Positions 16,070 through 20,953 of a DNA stretch of 20,953 nucleotides are shown here, piece by piece; the first letter of the stretch is position 1, and each line of letters opens with the position of its first letter. Both the position numbers and the translations under genes were made by a program. The stretch covers positions 35,120-56,072 of the forward strand of contig HF990650.1 of assembly GCA_000432135.1 (NCBI GenBank). Reading direction: 5' to 3'. The notes beneath the pieces are model-generated. The model was not told the DNA's origin and ran no database searches. It saw only the letters and a list, made by a program, of their open reading frames with translations. This stretch comes from Firmicutes bacterium CAG:124. GTDB lineage: Bacteria > Bacillota > Clostridia > Oscillospirales > Oscillospiraceae.

Positions 16070-16132
16070 TGAATATTTATAAATTTTATGCTTGACTTAT
16101 CTGCATAAAGTGTGTATATTACGTGCATAAAG
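16070..16132 (+). promoter_or_regulatory. Candidate arginine-repressor operator (ARG half-boxes)
   Basis: Two exact direct repeats TGCATAAAG at 16102-16110 and 16124-16132 are 22 bases apart, about two helical turns. One lies in the promoter spacer and the other covers the predicted transcription start. A further TGAATATTTAT lies at 16070-16080. All fit the TGNATWWW half of the ArgR ARG box, but the matching 3' halves are weak. The operator role is inferred from position and the arginine genes downstream. Confidence 0.35.
16092..16120 (+). promoter_or_regulatory. Sigma-A promoter of argGHF
   Basis: TTGACT (16092-16097), a 17-base spacer and TATATT (16115-16120) in an AT-rich stretch that contrasts with the GC-rich surroundings. 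The start is predicted near 16127, about 46 bases before the argG ATG. Confidence 0.8.
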
Positions 16133-16172
16133 AAAAACAACCGCACAACGGAGCTTTATGGAGGGTTTTCAC

Positions 16173-17393
16173 ATGGATAAGAGCAAAATCAAAAAAATCG
16201 TTCTGGCCTATTCTGGCGGCCTTGATACCTCGGTCATCATCCCGTGGCTGAAGGAGCATTACAACGATCCGGAGATCATCGCCGTCGCGGCTGATGTCGG
16301 TCAGGGCGACGAGCTGGACGGACTGGAGGAAAAGGCCATCAAGACCGGCGCGAGCAAGCTGATTATTGCCGACCTCACCGACGAGATGTGCGACGAGATT
16401 ATCGTCCCGTCCGTCATGATGGACGCGAAATATGAAAAATACCTGCTCGGCACCGCGTTTGCACGGCCCGTCATCGGCAAGAAGCTGGCCGAAATCGCGC
16501 TGGCCGAGGGTGCGGACGCCATCGCGCACGGCGCAACCGGCAAGGGCAACGATCAGGTCCGGTTCGAGCTGGCCATCAAGCGCTTCGCACCCGACATGGC
16601 GATCATCGCACCGTGGAGAGAGTGGGAGATCAAGTCCCGTGACGAGGAAATCGACTACGCCGAGGCGCATCATGTGCCGCTGAAGATCTCCCGCGAGACG
16701 AACTACTCCAAGGATAAGAACCTGTGGCACCTGAGCCACGAGGGCCTTGATCTTGAGGATCCCGCGAACGAGCCGGATCTTGACAAGGCGCTGTTCCTTG
16801 AAATGGGTGTGTCCCCCTATCAGGCGCCCGACACGCCCACGACGGTTTCCGTCAGCTTTGAGGCGGGCGTCCCCGTGGCGGTCAACGGCGAGAAGATGAA
16901 GGTTTCCGACATCATCCGCAAGCTCAACAAGCTCGGCGGCGAGAACGGCGTCGGCATTCTGGATATCGTCGAAAACCGGCTCATCGGCATGAAGGATCAC
17001 GGCATTTATGAGACGCCGGGCGGCACGATTCTCTATTTCGCGCATGAGCAGCTGGAAATGCTCACGCTCGACAAGGAAACGCTGCATATGAAGGAAAAGC
17101 TGGCCGTCGACTACGCCGACCTCATTTACAACGGCAAGTGGTACACCCCGCTGCAGGAGGCGCTGACGGCATTTGCGAAGAAGGCCAACGAGTTCTGCAC
17201 CGGCACGGTCAAGCTCAAGCTCTACAAGGGCAACATGATCAACGCCGGCATTACCTCGCCGTATTCTCTGTATTCTGAGAATCTCGTCACATTCGGCGAG
17301 AGCGATTTCAACCAGGCCGAGGCTGAGGGCTTCATCAACATCTGGGGCCTGCCGACCAAGGTGCAGGCGCTGCGAGAGCAGGGGAAGCTGTAA
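16173..17393 (+). CDS. argG: Argininosuccinate synthase
   Basis: A 406-residue enzyme that joins citrulline and aspartate using ATP to give argininosuccinate. The N-terminal PP-loop ATP pyrophosphatase motif is AYSGGLDTSVI (12-22). Further family landmarks are GATGKGNDQVRFE (just after residue 110), APWREWEI, and TNYSKDKNLWHLSHEG. The start at 16173 was chosen over an in-frame ATG at 16158, because the GGAGGG site (16160-16165) then sits eight bases upstream; the 16158 ATG would overlap that site. Length and motifs are normal. It is the first gene of argG-argH-argF, separated from argH by a hairpin. Confidence 0.96.
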   Translation: MDKSKIKKIVLAYSGGLDTSVIIPWLKEHYNDPEIIAVAADVGQGDELDGLEEKAIKTGASKLIIADLTDEMCDEIIVPSVMMDAKYEKYLLGTAFARPVIGKKLAEIALAEGADAIAHGATGKGNDQVRFELAIKRFAPDMAIIAPWREWEIKSRDEEIDYAEAHHVPLKISRETNYSKDKNLWHLSHEGLDLEDPANEPDLDKALFLEMGVSPYQAPDTPTTVSVSFEAGVPVAVNGEKMKVSDIIRKLNKLGGENGVGILDIVENRLIGMKDHGIYETPGGTILYFAHEQLEMLTLDKETLHMKEKLAVDYADLIYNGKWYTPLQEALTAFAKKANEFCTGTVKLKLYKGNMINAGITSPYSLYSENLVTFGESDFNQAEAEGFINIWGLPTKVQALREQGKL

Positions 17394-17400
17394 AAATCCA

Positions 17401-17435
17401 CCTCCCCTTACCATGCGGGGCATGGCAAGGGGAGG
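17401..17435 (+). promoter_or_regulatory. Intercistronic hairpin between argG and argH
   Basis: CCTCCCCTT (17401-17409) pairs with AAGGGGAGG (17427-17435). Inside, CCATGC pairs with GCATGG around a GGG loop, with one A-C mismatch. It begins eight bases after the argG stop and is followed by CTTTGC, not a T run, so it is unlikely to be a full terminator. A processing or stability element is possible. Confidence 0.6.
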
Positions 17436-17466
17436 CTTTGCAAATATCATGCAGGGAGAACGCACC

Positions 17467-18849
17467 ATGAACAAGCTTTGGGCGGGCCGGTCGGAGGCGG
17501 AGACTTCGGCATTGGCTGACGCATTCAACTCTTCGATCGCCGTCGACGGACGGATGTACAGGCAGGATATCACCGGCTCCATGGCACACGCCGCAATGCT
17601 TGCCAAATGCGGCATTCTGACGCAGGCGGATACGGATGCGATCATCGACGGTCTGGCGGGCATTCTGGCCGATCTGGAATCCGGGGCGCTGCAGCTCGAC
17701 CCGCAGGCTGAGGACATTCATATGTTTGTCGAGGCGGAGCTTACGAAGCGCATCGGCGATGTGGGCAAAAAGCTGCACACAGCCCGCTCGCGCAACGATC
17801 AGGTCGCGCTTGATCTGCGGATGTATTTAAAGGATGAGATCAAGGCGCTGCAAGCGCTGGTTCTGGCCGTCATGCGGGCGCTGCATACGCAGGCGGAGGC
17901 GAACAAGGACGCCATTATGCCCGGTTACACGCATTTGCAGCGGGCACAGCCGATCACATTCGGCCAGCAGCTGCTGGCGTATGCGATGATGCTGGAGCGC
18001 GACTATGGACGGCTTGCGGACGCGTATAAGCGCACGGACGCCTCCCCCATCGGCTGCTGTGCGCTGGCCGGGACGACATATCCGACGGACCGTGTGTTCG
18101 AGGCACAGAAGCTGGGCTTCGCCGCCGTGTGTGAAAACAGCCTTGACGGCGTATCGGACCGCGATTTCTGCGTGGAGCTGATGAGCGCGTGCGCGCTGGT
18201 CATGATGCATCTGTCGCGGCTTTCCGAGGAGCTGATCCTGTGGTCGAGCTGGGAATTTCAGTTTATTGAGCTGGACAGCGGCTTTACGACCGGCTCTTCC
18301 ATCATGCCGCAGAAGAAAAACCCGGACATGGCTGAGCTGTGCCGCGGCAAGACCGGGCGGGTCTACGGCGATCTGATCGCGCTTCTGACGACGCTCAAGG
18401 GGCTTCCGTTGGCCTATAATAAGGATATGCAGGAGGACAAGGAGGCCGTGTTTGACTGCGTGGACACGACGAAGCTTTGCCTGCAGATCATGGCTCCGAT
18501 GCTTTCCAGCCTTCGTACAAAGCCGGAGGCTATGCTGCTGGCCGCGCAGAAGGGCTTTATCAACGCGACGGATCTGGCCGATTATCTGACAAAAAAGGGC
18601 GTTCCGTTCCGCAGTGCGTACAAAATTTCCGGTCAGCTCGTGGCGTACTGCATCACGCATGATACCGTGCTTGAGAAGCTGCCGCTGGAAACCTACAAGA
18701 CGTATTCGGACGTTTTCACGGACGATCTGTATGAAGAAATTTCGCTCAGGACCTGCGTGGCGCGGCGCATTTCCGCCGGAGGCACCGGCCCCGCGTCGGT
18801 ACAGGCGCAGCTGGATTCCGTCGCGGCCTTCCTCGCGGCGCATCAATAA
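17467..18849 (+). CDS. argH: Argininosuccinate lyase
   Basis: A 460-residue member of the fumarase/aspartase superfamily that splits argininosuccinate into arginine and fumarate. Conserved regions are TARSRNDQ (105-112), GYTHLQRAQP (153-162) and the signature GSSIMPQKKNPD (276-287), which holds the catalytic serine loop. The first residues MNKLWAGR match the family N-terminus. The start at 17467 has an AGGGAGA site upstream; an in-frame ATG at 17413 lies inside the intercistronic hairpin and was rejected. argF follows 13 bases after the stop. Confidence 0.96.
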   Translation: MNKLWAGRSEAETSALADAFNSSIAVDGRMYRQDITGSMAHAAMLAKCGILTQADTDAIIDGLAGILADLESGALQLDPQAEDIHMFVEAELTKRIGDVGKKLHTARSRNDQVALDLRMYLKDEIKALQALVLAVMRALHTQAEANKDAIMPGYTHLQRAQPITFGQQLLAYAMMLERDYGRLADAYKRTDASPIGCCALAGTTYPTDRVFEAQKLGFAAVCENSLDGVSDRDFCVELMSACALVMMHLSRLSEELILWSSWEFQFIELDSGFTTGSSIMPQKKNPDMAELCRGKTGRVYGDLIALLTTLKGLPLAYNKDMQEDKEAVFDCVDTTKLCLQIMAPMLSSLRTKPEAMLLAAQKGFINATDLADYLTKKGVPFRSAYKISGQLVAYCITHDTVLEKLPLETYKTYSDVFTDDLYEEISLRTCVARRISAGGTGPASVQAQLDSVAAFLAAHQ

Positions 18850-18862
18850 AAAGGAGTACGAC

Positions 18863-19846
18863 ATGAACATCAAAGGACAGAGCTTTTTAAAGCTGCTTGA
18901 TTTTACGCCGGAGCAGATCGCAGAGTTTTTGGCGCTTGCCGCCGAGCTCAAGGCAAAGAAAAAGGCCGGTATCCCCCACCGGCTGTGCGAGGGCAAGCAG
19001 GCTGCGCTGATTTTCGAGAAGACCAGCACGCGGACGCGCTGCTCGTTCGAGGTCGCGGCGCATGATCTGGGCATGACGGTCACGTATCTCGACCCGTCCG
19101 GCTCGCAGATCGGCAAAAAGGAATCCATCGCCGACACTGCGCGCGTGCTTGGCCGTATGTACGACGGCATTGAGTACCGCGGCTACGGGCAGCAGATCGT
19201 AGAGGATCTCGCAAAATATGCAGGCATCCCCGTCTGGAACGGACTGACGAACGAATTTCACCCCACGCAGATTCTGGCCGATTTCCTGACGATCCAGGAG
19301 CATTTCGGCAATCTGACCGGCAAAAAGCTCGTGTACATGGGCGATGCGCGGTACAACATGGGCAACTCCCTGATGGTCGGCTGCGCAAAGATGGGGATGC
19401 ACTTTGTCGCCTGTGCGCCGGAGGCGTACTTCCCGGATAAGGCTCTGATCGAAACGTGCAAAGCGATCGCCGCGCAGACCGGCGCGGTGCTGGAATTCGA
19501 CACAGAGCCGATGCACGCGGTTCAAAACGCGGATGTGATCTATACCGACGTGTGGGTCTCGATGGGAGAACCGGACGAGGTCTGGCAGACGAGAATTCAC
19601 GACCTGCTCCCCTATCAGGTCAACGCAAAGCTCATGGCGCAGGCCGGGCCGCAGTGCCGCTTCATGCACTGCCTGCCCGCGTTCCACGATCTGAACACCA
19701 CCATCGGCAAACAGATCAGCGAGAAATACGGACTTGACGCGATGGAGGTCACGGATGAGGTCTTCGAGAGCAGCCAGTCCATCGTCTTCGACGAAGCGGA
19801 AAACCGTATGCACACCATCAAAGCCGTCATGGCCGCAACGCTGTAA
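18863..19846 (+). CDS. argF: Ornithine carbamoyltransferase
   Basis: A 327-residue transcarbamylase. The carbamoyl-phosphate motif is STRTR (55-59), with HPTQ (133-136). Ornithine-side residues lie in D229 and SMGE (233-236), and HCLPA (269-273) carries the active cysteine. It makes citrulline from ornithine and carbamoyl phosphate, feeding argG. The anabolic role is favoured because it is cotranscribed with argG and argH and no arginine deiminase or carbamate kinase is nearby; a catabolic ArcB is the alternative. An AAGGAG site precedes the ATG, and a strong terminator follows the stop. Start choice is clear because earlier in-frame ATGs lie inside argH. Confidence 0.95.
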   Translation: MNIKGQSFLKLLDFTPEQIAEFLALAAELKAKKKAGIPHRLCEGKQAALIFEKTSTRTRCSFEVAAHDLGMTVTYLDPSGSQIGKKESIADTARVLGRMYDGIEYRGYGQQIVEDLAKYAGIPVWNGLTNEFHPTQILADFLTIQEHFGNLTGKKLVYMGDARYNMGNSLMVGCAKMGMHFVACAPEAYFPDKALIETCKAIAAQTGAVLEFDTEPMHAVQNADVIYTDVWVSMGEPDEVWQTRIHDLLPYQVNAKLMAQAGPQCRFMHCLPAFHDLNTTIGKQISEKYGLDAMEVTDEVFESSQSIVFDEAENRMHTIKAVMAATL

Positions 19847-19859
19847 ATTTATACAATCC

Positions 19860-19894
19860 AAAGGCTTCCCTTTGCACAAAGGGAAGCCTTTTTT
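19860..19894 (+). terminator. Rho-independent terminator of argGHF
   Basis: A perfect 14-bp stem (AAAGGCTTCCCTTT and its complement), loop GCAC and a run of six T residues (19889-19894), located 13 bases after the argF stop. Confidence 0.93.
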
Positions 19895-19899
19895 GGGGC

Positions 19900-19928
19900 T
19901 TGACTTTTCCGGGAAAATCCTTTATATT
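19900..19928 (+). promoter_or_regulatory. Sigma-A promoter of the tetR-type operon
   Basis: TTGACT (19900-19905), a 17-base spacer and TATATT (19923-19928). Both hexamers are identical to those of the argG promoter. It starts six bases after the argF terminator, so the TetR operon is independently transcribed. Confidence 0.85.
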
Positions 19929-19930
19929 GA

Positions 19931-19952
19931 AGCTAACGAATATTAGTTAGCT
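19931..19952 (+). promoter_or_regulatory. Probable TetR autorepressor operator
   Basis: A 22-bp palindrome: AGCTAAC, then an AATATT core, then GTTAGCT, with only one mismatched base pair (positions 8 and 15). It begins two bases after the -10 box and covers the predicted transcription start, the usual place for a TetR-family repressor to block its own promoter. Confidence 0.8.
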
Positions 19953-19961
19953 GGTGAAGTG

Positions 19962-20597
19962 ATGAAGCAGGAGGATACTCGGGAGAGGATTCTGGAACAG
20001 GCGCTGGAGCTGTTTTCCGAGAAGGGATACGATTCTGTCAGCGTGGGCGAGATCGCGCGGGCGGTCGGCATCAAGGCGCCCTCTCTTTATAACCACTTTC
20101 CCAGCAAACAGGCCATTTTTGACGCGATCGTGGAATCCACGGCGGCACAGTATGAGGCGGACACCGGAAAAATCGACATTCATGTACAGAACGTGTCGCA
20201 GGACATTCCGGTCTTTACGGAGATCACAGCAGAAGCGCTGTTTGAAAAGGTGCGGCAGATTTTTGAATACTCTCTGCACAATGCGCCGATCAGCCGCTTC
20301 CGGCGCATGATGACCATTGAGCAGTTCCGTTCACCGGAGCTGGCGGCGCTGTATTCCCGTCGGTACGTTGACCGGCTGCTCGCCTACCACGCCGGGATCT
20401 TCCGCGCTCTTATCGCAGCCGGTGAGCTTCAGGCGGAAGACCCGGATGCTCTGGCGATGCAGTATGTCGCGCCCGTCCTGACGCTGATCGGGATCTGCGA
20501 CCGGCAGCCGGAACGGGAGGCGGAGTGTCTGGATATGCTCCGCCGCCATGTGGTGCTTTTTTTCCGTATGGTTCACAAAAAGGAGCCGCTGCAATGA
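19962..20597 (+). CDS. TetR/AcrR family transcriptional regulator
   Basis: A 211-residue regulator. The N-terminus TRERILEQALELFSEKGYDSVSV is followed by the recognition helix region IARAVGIKAPSLYNHFPSKQAIFDAI (residues 31-56), a standard TetR helix-turn-helix. The C-terminal ~150 residues are a variable ligand-binding domain, so the ligand cannot be predicted. The ATG at 19962 is preceded in frame by a GTG at 19959; neither has a strong ribosome site (GGTGA at 19953-19957), suggesting low expression. It has its own promoter and palindromic operator, pointing to autorepression. Its stop overlaps the next small gene as ATGA. Confidence 0.92.
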   Translation: MKQEDTRERILEQALELFSEKGYDSVSVGEIARAVGIKAPSLYNHFPSKQAIFDAIVESTAAQYEADTGKIDIHVQNVSQDIPVFTEITAEALFEKVRQIFEYSLHNAPISRFRRMMTIEQFRSPELAALYSRRYVDRLLAYHAGIFRALIAAGELQAEDPDALAMQYVAPVLTLIGICDRQPEREAECLDMLRRHVVLFFRMVHKKEPLQ

Positions 20598-20785
20598 GCT
20601 CGGCAGAGGAACGCTGGGTCCTGTGCCCGGTCTGCGGCGCAAAAACGCGGCTGCGGCTGCTGCGGCGGACAATCTTGCAGGAGTTCCCGCTCTTCTGCCC
20701 GAAATGCCGCCGGGAGAGCATCATCAACGCAAGAAATTTTCAAATCGAAGAAGTCAATCAGCCAGACGCAAGGACGCAGTGCTGA
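20594..20785 (+). CDS. Small cysteine-rich KTR-domain protein
   Basis: A 63-residue protein with CPVCGAKTR (11-19) and FPLFCPKC (31-38), a Cys4 zinc-ribbon pair, and an ending (NQPDARTQ) typical of the cysteine-rich KTR family. From memory, such proteins occur next to TetR regulators and in clostridial mobile or accessory cassettes; no function is established. It is translationally coupled to the TetR gene by ATGA. The last codons overlap the first arm of a terminator hairpin (20775-20817), so the stop at 20783-20785 lies inside the stem. Zinc binding is inferred from the cysteine spacing. Confidence 0.85.
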   Translation: MSSAEERWVLCPVCGAKTRLRLLRRTILQEFPLFCPKCRRESIINARNFQIEEVNQPDARTQC

Positions 20786-20817
20786 CCATGTCTGACGTGG
20801 TCAGCACTGCGTTTTTT
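20775..20817 (+). terminator. Terminator overlapping the KTR gene end
   Basis: A perfect 14-bp stem (CGCAGTGCTGACCA and its complement) with a nine-base loop, then six T residues (20812-20817). It separates the TetR/KTR pair from the broken gene at 20834. Confidence 0.88.
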
Positions 20818-20833
20818 GAACAGGAGGAACAAA

Positions 20834-20925
20834 ATGAAACGAACGCTGGTACAAAAGCTTGGCCTGCTCGGCCTTGTCAGCTTTTTTTGTATGCGGCAGC
20901 GGTGATATTTGCCCCGCTGGCCTAG
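20834..20925 (+). pseudogene. Truncated, frameshifted DUF998-type membrane protein gene
   Basis: A perfect AGGAGG lies seven bases upstream of an ATG at 20834. The peptide MKRTLVQKLGLLGLVSFF resembles the N-terminus of DUF998-family small membrane proteins as I remember them. After a run of seven T residues (20882-20888) the frame goes to a stop at 20903-20905. Reading one base back instead continues LYAAAVIFAPLA, the expected family sequence, and then ends at TAG (20923-20925), where the family normally continues with Tyr-Pro. So there is both a frameshift in a homopolymer and loss of the rest of the gene. DUF998 genes next to TetR/KTR genes would fit the cassette. Family assignment from so few residues is tentative. 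Confidence 0.55.
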
Positions 20926-20953
20926 GGTGTATCTGAAAACTCCCAACGCACCC

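Noticed and set aside
16158..16172. ATG at 16158 as start of argG
   Set aside because: It overlaps the GGAGGG site that serves the ATG at 16173; family alignments normally begin near the latter.
16119..17717. Minus-strand frame of about 532 codons across argG and argH
   Set aside because: Antisense to argG and the start of argH and crosses the argG promoter; no motifs.
17827..19879. Long minus-strand frames opposite argH and argF
   Set aside because: Shadows of two genes with clear catalytic motifs; they also cross the argF terminator.

Overview
The window looks like the chromosome of a GC-rich, endospore-forming member of the Clostridia, most likely Oscillospirales (an Oscillibacter/Dysosmobacter/Flavonifractor-like lineage; the genus is a guess). 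The grounds are the sporulation genes ylbJ, yqfC and yqfD, strong AGGAGG-type ribosome binding sites, the clostridial form of the Era operon, a Cys-rich clostridial protein, and palindromic 'taggggccg...' repeats of the type I associate with this group. Most of the window is housekeeping sequence with tight gene packing.

Layout. (1) Positions 1-1248, minus strand: a partial small zinc-ribbon protein and YlbJ. (2) 1348-5238, plus strand: the operon yqfC-yqfD-phoH-ybeY-era, with overlapping starts and stops and a strong hairpin at 5242-5282 that it shares with the converging operon. (3) 9973-5285, minus strand: wecG/tagA-type glycosyltransferase, thymidylate kinase, DJ-1/PfpI protein, mltG and a U32-family tRNA hydroxylation protein, behind a good sigma-A promoter at 10011-10039. 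(4) 10178-11020, plus strand: a Cys-rich protein of unknown function with its own terminator. (5) 15815-11253, minus strand: a 1520-residue fusion of an HD hydrolase, a helical-repeat scaffold, a NadD-like nucleotidyltransferase, a possible acetyltransferase-like segment and a phosphoribosyltransferase-like domain. It is bracketed by two ~100-bp copies of a palindromic repeat (11081-11182 and 15840-15944). (6) 16173-19846, plus strand: argG-argH-argF, which together convert ornithine to arginine, with a canonical promoter, TGCATAAAG direct repeats and a terminator. (7) 19900-20953, plus strand: a TetR regulator with a near-perfect 22-bp operator, a KTR-type Cys-rich small protein, and the broken 5' end of a DUF998-type membrane protein gene.

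How the parts relate. YqfC, YqfD and YlbJ belong to sporulation. PhoH, YbeY and Era serve RNA and ribosome maturation. MltG and the WecG/TagA enzyme serve the cell envelope, and the U32 protein probably modifies tRNA. The item most worth following is the giant fusion: it joins a YqeK-like HD hydrolase, a NadD-like adenylyl/cytidylyltransferase and a PRPP-type transferase, activities that would fit nucleotide or NAD metabolism or repair. Its leader probably carries one of the repeats as a long RNA hairpin. All functional calls come from reading motifs; no database search was possible.
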